Source: DATAYF01 sp036272735
GTDB taxonomy: Bacteria > Chloroflexota > Ktedonobacteria > Ktedonobacterales > Ktedonobacteraceae
Reading direction: 5' to 3'
DNA length: 10,778 nucleotides
Assembly: GCA_036272735.1 (NCBI GenBank)
Contig: DATAYF010000649.1
Span: 1-10,778, forward strand
The notes under the pieces: model-generated
The model's database searches: none
The model's input: the letters and a program-made list of their open reading frames with translations, nothing else
Told to the model about the DNA's origin: nothing
Shown: piece by piece, positions 1 through 6,784 of the stretch
How positions within the stretch are numbered: position 1 is the first letter of the stretch
Layout: the number at the start of each line of letters is the position of its first letter
Program-made: the position numbers and the translations under genes

Positions 1-260
1 CACCCCTATCTTCTGGTCTAGCGTTTCAGCCATCTTTGGCTGGCGTCCGCAAATAGGCCAGAGGGACTGGAATTCAGCCAGTGTAGGTTTAACCATACAC
101 GCTTTGCACTGACCACTCAGAGGAGCGATGACTTCCTCTTACGTGGCCTTTTTTGGCCCCGACATGCTACACTCCCCCTTCCTTTGGGAATTCAAGCCTA
201 ATGGCAGGGATCAGTCGGGTATGCACAGGGTCTTCCAACAACCCTGATACCTTTCGGTAC
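1..260 (-). ncRNA. Candidate structured RNA (hairpin cluster), possibly an omega/HEARO-type RNA
   Basis: Six hairpins follow each other closely: 27-42 (CAGCCA/TGGCTG), 66-82 (ACTGG/CCAGT), 83-100 around GGTTTAACC, 119-139 (AGAGGA/TCCTCT), 145-158 (GGCC, T6, GGCC) and 218-251. The last has 11 base pairs with a 3-nt bulge (GGTAT-GCA-CAGGGT paired to ACCCTG-ATACC). An alternative stem at 248-259 carries a GAAA tetraloop when read on the minus strand, which weakly favours that strand. No coding frame looks real here. Ktedonobacteria are known for many HEARO/omega RNAs placed upstream of IscB-type ORFs, and such an ORF would lie to the left of position 1. The class assignment is a guess. What the sequence shows is only the density of paired elements. 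Confidence 0.3.
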
Positions 261-874
261 GCTCACTTTCCGCCGCTGATGCCGCGCACTATCCCGTTGC
301 GCATTCCGTGGGAAAGGGAAGGCAACAGGCGACTAATGCAACAACTCCTGGCAAGCTAGCTATCCAAGTGCCGATAGCCGGACACGGACCAGCTTGTTTG
401 TGGGTGTCCTCTGTCGTCCTTCGTTGCGCTCGAGAAGCCGCTTTGTGTTTGTGGGTGTTGGTCTATTTCCTCTGCTTTTTGTCCAGGTTGCTGTAGTGAG
501 TTCACATCCTCTCTTGTGAAGGTGAGAGGATTTGAACTACTGACAGAGCTATTTTTGAAGGGCTTGAGATGTGCTCTCGTAGCTTCTCAAGCGCCTTTGT
601 GTTTGGGATTTGTCCAATGGTGTCTAGTGATTTCTACCTGCGTCTAACCGTTTTGCTCCCTGTTTTGCTCTCAAATTTGAGTGTGAAGTTAAGATTAATC
701 CTAATCTAATGACAAGCTATCAGTATTTTGTCTTATTATGAGGCATTTCATAACTCACCTCTCACTGAAGAGGGTTGCGGGAAATACCCTAGTACTCAAG
801 GTTCTTTCAGGCTTGCCAAAAAGAGGTAAAAGAGGTAAAGTGGAGATAGTAGAAGTAGGCAAGAGAAAGAGCGA
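261..874. other. Gene-free stretch upstream of kptA
   Basis: I see no credible coding frame. The stretch holds a hairpin at 359-378 (GCTATC/GATAGC), a 13-bp direct repeat TGTTTGTGGGTGT (395-407 and 446-458), the hairpin at 494-542 listed separately, and an 8-bp stem at 562-592 (GCTTGAGA/TCTCAAGC). Positions 670-740 are AT-rich and could hold the kptA promoter, but no convincing -35/-10 pair stands out. Short purine-rich repeats (AAGAGGTAA at 822-838) precede the gene. Confidence 0.4.
494..542. repeat. Imperfect palindrome / hairpin
   Basis: Arms AGT-G-AGTTCA-C-ATCCTCTC and GAGAGGAT-T-TGAACT-ACT pair with one mismatch and one bulge around a loop of about 10 nt. The inner arms (ATCCTCTC...GAGAGGATTT) resemble the core of the larger hairpin at 1922-1994 (ATCCTCTC...GAGAGATTT). 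The right half contains a T-loop-like string (minus strand GTTCAAATCC), but no tRNA fold can be built around it. Function unknown. Confidence 0.45.
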
Positions 875-1474
875 TTGTCAATGCCTGATGAGTATTTAGT
901 ACGGCTCAGTAAAACGATCTCACATGCCCTTCGTCATAAGCCAGAAGAGTACGGCCTGACACTGGACGCTGAAGGCTGGGTGGAGATCGAAGATTTGCTA
1001 GCCGCGCTACGGAAGAAGCGTCGCAACTGGCGTCATGTGAGCCAAGCGGATATCAGTGCACTCATGGCTGAGTCTAAGAAACAACGTTTTGAACTGCATG
1101 CTGGGAGAATTCGTGCATTTTACGGCCATTCTACGACTGAAAAGGTTGAGAAACAGCCAGTTCCTCCTCCCGCTCTCTTATATCATGGCACAACGGCCCA
1201 GGCTGCCGCTGCCATTCTCAGGGAAGGGCTCCGGTCGATGAAACGGCAGTATGTCCATCTCTCCACCGATGAGCAGACAGCTCACGGGGTTGCATTGCGT
1301 CGCACCATTCAGCCGGTTATCCTGCAGATCAACGCGCTGAAGGCGCACGCGCAGGGGATCAAGTTTTATGTCGGGAATCAGGATATCTGGCTGGCTGATC
1401 CTATTCCAGCAACATTTATCAGTATCACTCCTGGTTATTTTCCGCCCACAAGAGACATCGAGAGATCGCAGTAG
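875..1474 (+). CDS. kptA: RNA 2'-phosphotransferase (Tpt1/KptA family)
   Basis: Members of this family transfer an internal RNA 2'-phosphate to NAD+, giving 2'-OH RNA, ADP-ribose 1'',2''-cyclic phosphate and nicotinamide. In eukaryotes this finishes tRNA splicing. The bacterial role is unsettled. The N-terminal winged-helix lobe shows LRHKP (R20, H21) and KKQRF (R71). The C-terminal ADP-ribosyltransferase-like lobe starts at LLYHGT (H104) and contains YVHLSTDEQTA (126-136). By alignment the fourth catalytic Arg is R143, in RRTIQPVIL, where the usual RHG-x-PV reads RTI-Q-PV. All four Arg-His-Arg-Arg catalytic positions therefore appear present. Length (about 199 aa) is close to the E. coli protein. 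Numbering is from TTG at 875. ATG at 881 is equally likely, since the ribosome site (purine-rich AAGAGAAAGAG) does not decide. The gene stands alone. Confidence 0.92.
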   Translation: MSMPDEYLVRLSKTISHALRHKPEEYGLTLDAEGWVEIEDLLAALRKKRRNWRHVSQADISALMAESKKQRFELHAGRIRAFYGHSTTEKVEKQPVPPPALLYHGTTAQAAAAILREGLRSMKRQYVHLSTDEQTAHGVALRRTIQPVILQINALKAHAQGIKFYVGNQDIWLADPIPATFISITPGYFPPTRDIERSQ

Positions 1475-1508
1475 ATAATCGAAAACCAACTGAGGCAGCG
1501 AAGCCAAG

Positions 1509-1560
1509 GGTTGCTTGTATTCATACTGGTCTTCCTCTACGAGGAAGCAACCTCATTTTT
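1509..1560 (+). terminator. Possible terminator after kptA
   Basis: An 8-bp stem GGTTGCTT (1509-1516) / AAGCAACC (1545-1552) is followed by TCATTTTT. A competing 7-bp stem CTTCCTC/GAGGAAG with a 3-nt loop (1531-1547) lies inside it. The position, 35 bp after the stop codon, suits a kptA terminator. The large loop and the short T-run keep confidence moderate. Confidence 0.4.
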
Positions 1561-1921
1561 AGCTCAGCTTACCCTACCATGTCAAGTTAGGAAACGCTCT
1601 CTTATTATTTTTGTCGTCCATGTATTTATTTTTGTTGTGTCAGACCAATTTGTTTCTCTTCCTATGGATGAAAAGGCTATCTGAGTACAAAACCTTGAGC
1701 CAGAAACTTTACAAATTTCTACACGAGTGCATCCGCTTTACAGGCGGGTTTATTTCATGTTCTGTTCGGATATGACAGAAAACTGTTTCTTGCATACGCA
1801 CCCTCGAACCACATGATGGTGCCCTACGGTTCAAATCTCATGACAAACGCAAAACGCGCACGCTCACTACCGAGCCACGATGGGTCAAGCGCGAAACGGT
1901 CTGGGAAGTGGCTGGTAGGTA
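1561..1921. other. Gene-free stretch between kptA and the large hairpin
   Basis: No coding frame or RNA gene is recognised. The stretch is AT-rich up to about 1700. A T-loop-like string GGTTCAAATCTC occurs near 1829-1840, but no tRNA can be folded around it. Confidence 0.4.
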
Positions 1922-1994
1922 AGAGGTAGGTCCAGATACGTGTAAAAATCCTCTCATGGTGAGAGATTTCTACGTGTATCCTGGACCTACCTCT
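1922..1994. repeat. Long near-perfect hairpin (73 nt)
   Basis: The outer arms AGAGGTAGGTCCA (1922-1934) and TGGACCTACCTCT (1982-1994) match perfectly. Pairing continues through ATACGTGTA/TACGTGTAT (with two G-U pairs), AAATC/GATTT and CTCTCA/TGAGAG down to a 3-nt TGG loop. Only two single-base bulges (1950 and 1980) and one mismatch interrupt roughly 34 base pairs. There is no T-run after it and no gene directly upstream, so a simple terminator is unlikely. The right arm, read as GTATCCTGGACCTACCTC from 1976, recurs in reverse complement at 3957-3974, so this may be the remnant or end of a small palindromic mobile element. Confidence 0.7.
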
Positions 1995-2148
1995 GTATGA
2001 GACCGTGGTTCCCGTCTCATGCAGAAAAGGGGAGCGTTGAATCGATACCCCCGTTTAGGCTTTCACTTAAGAGGCATTGGTGCATATCAAAAATGAGCAT
2101 GCTCCGCTCACCTTTCTCACATTTGATGTGCAGCGACAGACCATGGCG

Positions 2149-3402
2149 CTATCCCTCTGACCCCTTCCCCACTAATGGCGTCAACCGGTCCGCAAATGAG
2201 CCACGCCAACACACCCAGTGGTGATAGCCATTAAACTCAGCATAGTCCACCTCATACCCTTTCAGGACCAATATGTCGCGCAAATGCCGATTGGCAGTCG
2301 CCATGTGCATCCATCCCCAATCCTCCTTCAAGCCGACCTCAAAAGAGAAACGCAAGGGTAAGCGAGGGCTGGCGATAAACTGCTGGATGACCCACTCTTG
2401 GGGAAGATGACTCTCTTCGGCCTCTTCAGGGTCTTTGTTGCTGCCCCACCAGAAAGAGCCAGACTGTGAGAGCACGTTTCCAAAGGTTTCAGAGGCACGC
2501 AATCCGACAAAAGCGGCAGCTAATCCGCCTCCGCTGCCTCCTCCAACAATGGTTTGCGCGGGATCATTCGTTACATGGTAATGCTCATGCACCCAGGGCA
2601 TGAGTTCCTGCGTCAAGAAATCCACAAAGGGTTGGTACAAGAACAACTCTCGATTACGCGTTTCTTGATCCACATTATCAAGCAGGACGGCGACCAATGG
2701 TGGAATCTTGTCTGCATGCACCAGATTGTCCAGAATCGTTGGAACAGGAATATGGTTGATGCAACCAGCACCATCAAACAAGAGCAAGAGACCGTAGGGG
2801 GCACCGTTCTTGGTGTAGGAAGCCGGAGTGTAGACCCAAACACGGCGTTCATTGCCCAGAATCTGGCTACGCAGATGATGAAGTTCGACCTGGCCTTTCT
2901 TTGCATCAAGCTGAGGGAGAATCCAGGGCTGTGGAGGAGCGTCAGGCAACTCAAGAAGAGACAGGATGAGATCTTCCTTTTCATCCGTCACCTTCGGGTT
3001 GAGTGGATCGGTGATGAAATGGTGACTGGTGCTGGTCACCTCATCGCCTGCTCTGCTCAAAGCATCATCCACGGTGAAGGAGTAGGCCCCACGTAGATTC
3101 GTTTCGACACGGTACGTCTTGAACCAGAGATCAGTATCTAACAAGCGTGTCATCTGATTGTGCTCCGGGTGGTCTAATCCTGCTGGCCCGCCCCAGACGG
3201 TCACGGCATGTGTCTCTGCCCTTGCGCGCCAGAGAAACGTCACGAGATGATGCGTCACATCTCCTTCGATGGTTTCTATCAGAGGTGCTCCCTGTTCACT
3301 GATTTCTCGCCAGAATACCTCAAGTGCGGCTGAATCTCCAGAGATCAGTGCGTCTTGCAACGAGGTAATGCGTGGACTGATCTGTGTTCTTTGGGCTTCC
3401 AT
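2149..3402 (-). CDS. fes: Enterochelin esterase-type siderophore esterase (Fes family)
   Basis: A cytoplasmic alpha/beta hydrolase, expected to cut the ester backbone of an imported ferric siderophore and release iron. The 417-aa protein has an N-terminal Fes-type beta domain (VTFLWRARAETHAVTVWGG, about 54-72) and a C-terminal esterase domain from about 185. The nucleophile is S290 in GGGSGGG (the usual GxSxG elbow). H394 lies in GYHHWVCWR, matching the family's GGHD-x-x-CWR block. The acidic triad member should lie near EVGLKED (355-361), in the segment where Fes has its Asp. The start ATG at 3402 is preceded by AAAGGA at good spacing, so the longer upstream frame, whose extra residues are Cys- and Arg-rich, is rejected. 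There is no signal peptide. No siderophore synthesis or uptake gene is visible nearby. The exact substrate is unknown. Confidence 0.88.
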   Translation of the reverse strand: MEAQRTQISPRITSLQDALISGDSAALEVFWREISEQGAPLIETIEGDVTHHLVTFLWRARAETHAVTVWGGPAGLDHPEHNQMTRLLDTDLWFKTYRVETNLRGAYSFTVDDALSRAGDEVTSTSHHFITDPLNPKVTDEKEDLILSLLELPDAPPQPWILPQLDAKKGQVELHHLRSQILGNERRVWVYTPASYTKNGAPYGLLLLFDGAGCINHIPVPTILDNLVHADKIPPLVAVLLDNVDQETRNRELFLYQPFVDFLTQELMPWVHEHYHVTNDPAQTIVGGGSGGGLAAAFVGLRASETFGNVLSQSGSFWWGSNKDPEEAEESHLPQEWVIQQFIASPRLPLRFSFEVGLKEDWGWMHMATANRHLRDILVLKGYEVDYAEFNGYHHWVCWRGSFADRLTPLVGKGSEG

Positions 3403-4550
3403 ACGAACATCCTTTCTTGGAGAGACCTTGCGGCGTGTGAAAACATCCAACGAACGTGAGGAAAAGCAGCAACACACGATACAACTGGAGTTTCTTCTGC
3501 ACACGTCGTTGTATCCTCATCTTCTCCTATGAAACAAAATCTCTTTTTCTCCATCAATTGATCTCGGGGAGTGAGCTGCCAGAAACATGAAGAGAAAAGC
3601 ACGCGCCGTAGTGCCACGAGGTGAGATAACGAAAGACAACAAGGTGGAAAAGGGAGGAAAACGAGTATCTTGAGAGAATCCAACCTGATCGTGACGTTGC
3701 TAACACGTTCCCATGGTGCGCTGGACAAAACAACATACCTGTTGCATTATGGCAACGGTATTGCTCTTCAGTCACATGTACCGGCATATGTTAGCAATGA
3801 TCAGGCATAGTTCTCTCCTTTTTGATAAATTCTTCGTGCGTACGCACTATACCCAAGCACAAACGAAAAGTCAAGGCAACTCAGCCTGAGGATCAGGAAA
3901 TTGCAATCGTATCCCTCCACCTCATCCATGTGAACCTTGCTCATGAATACCTTGATGAGGTAGGTCCAGGATACGACGGCTCTATTTCTAGCCTTGTTGT
4001 GTGGTGAAGATGGGGGAGAGTCGAACTCCTTACGAGGTTTTTTGGGTTGGCTCCCTACCTTGTTCTATGAGCCTGTAAAGCGGAACGAAGCGACATTCTT
4101 CTCTAAATCTCTCTATGCAAAATGATACTCATTGATCGGCTAAACTGTCTTTAAACTGTCAAGTAGAACAAACTTTGTCTTTCATCAGGGCTAGCAGCCT
4201 GTCGGAGAAAAGCGACGCATATCTGTGACCATGGCGCAAATTTTGACCGATCATTTGTCCTTTGTTCCATACGCTTGAAAACCAGTTTCTTCGCGGGCAT
4301 CGGTATGGACTATGCGATCAAGGTATGATTGCATCAAACTGGACAAGCATTGGTTAAAACCTGCCTGCATGACGGTGTAAAACCAGCAGAGGCAAGCGAC
4401 GAGATAGTTTCACACCAAATCATCCCGTTTTGCTCCGCTGTATGAAACGGCTTCCACCAGGAATGAGCGAGATGACCCGTTTACTGTTTGAATTGGCAAA
4501 TGGGCAGAGCCTGTCTGGTAGACTTTCTTTCGATGACCTGACTGGTATAG
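3403..4550. other. Gene-poor stretch upstream of the esterase
   Basis: No credible gene is found in about 1.15 kb. The part just right of 3402 should contain the esterase promoter on the minus strand, but I could not pick out an iron box or a clear -35/-10 pair. The stretch includes the 3957-3974 repeat and a tandem TTAAACTGTC-like repeat near 4142-4160. It also includes a 43-codon frame at 4442-4573 (starting MKRLPPGMSEMTRLL) that lacks a good ribosome site and has no recognisable family. The right side may be eroded recombinase sequence, since the stump at 4551-4862 lacks its N-terminal part. Confidence 0.4.
3957..3974 (-). repeat. Inverted copy of the hairpin end sequence
   Basis: GAGGTAGGTCCAGGATAC is the exact reverse complement of 1976-1993 (GTATCCTGGACCTACCTC), 18 of 18. 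The two copies face each other across about 2 kb containing the siderophore esterase gene, as terminal inverted repeats would. A chance 18-bp match in a window this size is very unlikely. No matching target-site duplication is visible (TACGT on the left, GACGG on the right). Confidence 0.6.
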
Positions 4551-4862
4551 CGCTCAGTTGGCACACCGCTTAACCCATCAAAGGTACTTGAGCGTTTCAA
4601 AACGCTCTTGAAAAGAGCCGGTTTACCTCACATGCGCTTTCATGATCTGAGACACAGTGCCGCAACGATGCTATTCGTGATGAAAGTCCATCCGAAGATC
4701 GTTCAAGAGTTGCTGGGGCACAATCAGATCAGTATGACGATGGATATCTATAGCCACGTCATGCTACCGATGCAAGAGGATGTAATACATAAGTTTAATG
4801 AGGCTTTCCAGCCCAAGGAAGACAAAGATGAAAGGGAAGAGCAGGAGGATTCTGAAGAGTAG
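4551..4862 (+). pseudogene. Tyrosine recombinase (phage-type integrase), C-terminal remnant
   Basis: The open frame starts after a TAG at 4548 and reads VGTPLNPSKVLERFKTLLKRAGLPHMRFHDLRHSAATMLF onward. It contains HDLRH (the box II HxxR), then ELLGHNQISMTMDIYSHV with the conserved GH and the nucleophilic Tyr of DIYSHV. The tail is acidic and charged. The family's usual N-terminal SAM-like domain and box I Arg are missing, and the region upstream is not open in this frame. The shorter reading frame from TTG at 4608 is therefore not a real gene start. About 100 residues remain of a protein usually 300-400 long, so it should be inactive. It marks a past integration event. Confidence 0.85.
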
Positions 4863-4919
4863 CTAGAGAACCAGTCGAGAAATCACGCAGTCGACTGCAA
4901 GCTCAGGAGAGAGATGCAC

Positions 4920-5540
4920 TCACTTGAGCGGGAAAGCAGGCAGTGCCTGGGCTAAGCCACTCATCAGCACCCGTGTCACCTGGCTCGCCAACTCTTCTGG
5001 GGGCGAAACCACCTTCTGCTCGTCCCATTGGTGGAAACATTGGAAGCCGGTCCCAAAAATGGCCCAGCTCGTGACCATGGCAACGGTTTCCAGGTCGATT
5101 TGCTGGTCCATTCCAGAACCGGCAACTGATTTGAATCCTTGCCAGAGCAGTTCAAAGAGGGCTTCTTGCAGGGTGGTCACTACCAGGGGGAGAAGCTCCC
5201 GCTCATCTGATCTGGTCGACTGGTGTAACTGCGTGAACCATTCAACGACGCGCTGAATGAGCAAGCGGAAGGTGCTCAGGCTCCAGGGACCTGAGCTGAG
5301 TACTGGACTCGCGACGCACTGCTGAAATTGCTCACGCAGCCAGTCTTCCAGGATTGCATACTTGTCCTCAAAATGAGAGTAAAAGGTGCCTCGATTGACC
5401 TTCGCCCGGTCAGTAATATCCTGCACCGTCATCGCGTGAAAGCCCTTTTCTGAGTAGAGGTCAAAAAAGGCTTGCAGCAAAAGGTGCCGCGTGCGCAGCA
5501 CGCGTGGGTCTTCTCTCTCATTGATCTTCATCTGCTCCAT
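4920..5540 (-). CDS. TetR/AcrR-family transcriptional regulator
   Basis: A 206-residue one-component repressor. The N-terminal DNA-binding domain reads RTRHLLLQAFFDLYSEKGFHAMTVQDITDRAKVNRGTFYSHFEDKYAILEDWL, with the helix-turn-helix at about 38-57. GTFYSHFEDK is the family's usual recognition-helix end. The ligand domain (about 75-200) is mostly helical and unassigned. The start ATG at 5540 follows AAAGGGG rather closely. An internal ATG at 5531 is at least as good, which would remove three residues. The gene lies convergent to the integrase stump and in the same direction as the second TetR gene. The cargo transposon begins 88 bp upstream of its start codon. The target is unknown. A palindrome at 5604-5618 could be an autoregulatory operator. 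Confidence 0.9.
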   Translation of the reverse strand: MEQMKINEREDPRVLRTRHLLLQAFFDLYSEKGFHAMTVQDITDRAKVNRGTFYSHFEDKYAILEDWLREQFQQCVASPVLSSGPWSLSTFRLLIQRVVEWFTQLHQSTRSDERELLPLVVTTLQEALFELLWQGFKSVAGSGMDQQIDLETVAMVTSWAIFGTGFQCFHQWDEQKVVSPPEELASQVTRVLMSGLAQALPAFPLK

Positions 5541-5603
5541 ATGCCCCTTTCACTGTTCAGTCTCTTTTCAACAATCTGCTCCATGTGTGGTCTACAGCGG
5601 CGT

Positions 5604-5618
5604 GCTCAAAGATTGAGC
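5604..5618. promoter_or_regulatory. Palindrome upstream of the TetR gene, possible operator
   Basis: GCTCAA-AGA-TTGAGC is a perfect 6-bp inverted repeat with a 3-bp spacer, 64 bp upstream of the TetR start codon and 10 bp from the transposon end. TetR-family proteins often bind such sites in their own promoters. There is no other support. It could equally be a small hairpin. Confidence 0.25.
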
Positions 5619-5623
5619 TATAA

Positions 5624-5628
5624 GATGT
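5624..5628 (+). repeat. Target-site duplication, left copy
   Basis: GATGT lies directly outside the left inverted repeat and matches 6939-6943 in the same orientation. Together they give the original target as ...CTATAAGATGTTCTTGAAC... before insertion. Confidence 0.8.
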
Positions 5629-5782
5629 TGGTAATTGACCTACCAAGCGGGCAGATTTTGCCCTGAAACGTGGAACATTGTCCTCAATCTTGAGCAGTTC
5701 TCCAGTGGGAGCCAATCAAACCGCTCCACAAGCCAACGTGTGCGCGCCGTTTTGGGAAATGGGGACACCTCCTTTTTGGAGG
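5629..5782 (+). repeat. Left terminal inverted repeat (154 bp)
   Basis: It matches the reverse complement of 6785-6938 with two substitutions: one in the run read AAACCGC here and AACCCGC there, and one near the inner edge (CCTCC here, CTTCT there). It contains small internal palindromes: GGGCA/TGCCC (5649-5663), CTCAA/TTGAG (5683-5694), and at its inner edge ACCTCC-T5-GGAGGT (5767-5783). These subterminal stems could serve as transposase binding sites. Confidence 0.9.
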
Positions 5783-5859
5783 TATCCGGTTTTCCAAACC
5801 CATGTGTCAACGATCATCATCGGCCCACGCGCGAGCATTCTGTTGCTTCAAACTCCACC

Positions 5860-6591
5860 TCATCCGTTCCGCTGCCCGAGCGTCACGAAACAGAGCACGA
5901 CCCCGAAGAAGCCGCCCAGCGCCACCAGGATCAGGCCGATGGGAACCCAGAGAAACCAGGTATTGAAGTCCAGCGTCACGGGATTAGAGCTACAAAACCA
6001 GGCACAACGCCCGAGGTGTTGCTGTTGTGGCACCACCACCCCATAGAACGTGAGCAGCACCAGGAAGCAGAACGCCGTACCCAGCCAGGCCAGCAGGGCC
6101 AGCCAGATGCCTCGACCCGCGCGGCGTATGGGCCTTGAGACATCAAAGATAAAGGCAGCGACCAGGCCAACCGCGAGAGGATTAAGCAGAGCATAGGCGG
6201 AATTGGCTGGCGGCCCACCCAAACCCAGGTGCTGCAAGGTGTCCAGCGGGGCAATGCCACAAAACAGAGCGAAGAGCCCAATCAGCCAGGCCAGATGCGC
6301 GCCAGCCACACGCCAGAATGCGGGCCGTTTCTTCTGCCAGAAGAGGACGGCAGCAATTTTCAGCCACATCAGGCTCCCCAGCACGACCACCGGCACCCAC
6401 CAGGCCCCCCACAAGGAGAAATAAAGCGGGACCGGCCCCGCCAGCGTCCCAGGCGGCTGCAAGGGCCGAAAGAGAAAGCCCACCGGCATGCCGACGAGAA
6501 AGGCCACCGGCGCCGGCCATTCTGCCGGGTTCCACCAGACTTCCTGCACCGGTTCTTGCACCTTCGCCTCATGCGGAACATCCTGTCGCAT
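5860..6591 (-). CDS. Multi-pass membrane protein of unknown function (transposon cargo)
   Basis: A 243-residue protein with six likely membrane segments, at about 26-42, 56-84, 96-113, 134-150, 162-188 and 211-238. The cytoplasm-side tail before helix 1 is short (MRQDVPHEAKVQEPVQEVWWNP). The loop after helix 4 is basic (RPIRRAGR), and the loop between helices 5 and 6 carries two cysteines (GRCAWFC). The start ATG at 6591 has AAAGGA nine bases upstream. The frame stays open further up to 6783, but that extension has no ribosome site and runs to the inverted repeat, so it is rejected. I recognise no family. The gene looks richer in G+C than its neighbours, which fits arrival with the element. 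It is the only gene in the transposon, and its promoter would have to lie in 6592-6784 or in the right arm. Confidence 0.7.
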   Translation of the reverse strand: MRQDVPHEAKVQEPVQEVWWNPAEWPAPVAFLVGMPVGFLFRPLQPPGTLAGPVPLYFSLWGAWWVPVVVLGSLMWLKIAAVLFWQKKRPAFWRVAGAHLAWLIGLFALFCGIAPLDTLQHLGLGGPPANSAYALLNPLAVGLVAAFIFDVSRPIRRAGRGIWLALLAWLGTAFCFLVLLTFYGVVVPQQQHLGRCAWFCSSNPVTLDFNTWFLWVPIGLILVALGGFFGVVLCFVTLGQRNG

Positions 6592-6784
6592 GGTTACAAA
6601 TCCTTTCGTCAGACTGCTCAAGCGCCAGACGGCCTGAGCCATACCAGGTATAACGCTACCAGTGGCCTGTTGTGTTTCGCCAGGAAACCCCACAGCAGCG
6701 GAACCTGCTTCCGTTGATGTGCTGTCCCACGACCAACCCACCACAAACACCACCCAAGCGAGCGCAGATGTGGAGCGCTCCACT
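6592..6784 (-). promoter_or_regulatory. Leader region of the cargo gene
   Basis: About 190 bp lie between the right inverted repeat and the cargo start codon. On the minus strand a TATACC -10-like string sits inside the short palindrome ATACC-A-GGTAT (6641-6651), about 50 bp upstream of the start. No matching -35 is obvious. This is a weak promoter/operator candidate. Confidence 0.25.

Noticed and set aside
499..545. T-loop-like string (minus strand GTTCAAATCC), possible tRNA
   Set aside because: The bases on either side do not form a T-stem, and no matching acceptor strand or anticodon arm is found.
2554..3096. Plus-strand 180-codon frame across the esterase gene
   Set aside because: It is antisense to a clearly recognised Fes-family gene and has no family features of its own.
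3836..3847. Perfect 12-bp palindrome GTGCGTACGCAC
   Set aside because: One or two such palindromes are expected by chance, and no gene start is adjacent.
4005..4050. Minus-strand GGAGTTCGACTCTCC resembles a tRNA T-arm, possibly an integrase attachment site
   Set aside because: Only a 4-bp stem forms, and no 5' acceptor strand, D-arm or anticodon arm can be found. At best it is a fragment.
4442..4573. 43-codon frame MKRLPPGMSEMTRLL...
   Set aside because: There is no good ribosome site, no recognisable family, and it lies in decayed sequence. It is mentioned only in the gap description.
4887..4898. Palindrome GCAGTCGACTGC between convergent genes
   Set aside because: It has no loop and no T-run, so it is a poor terminator and within chance expectation.
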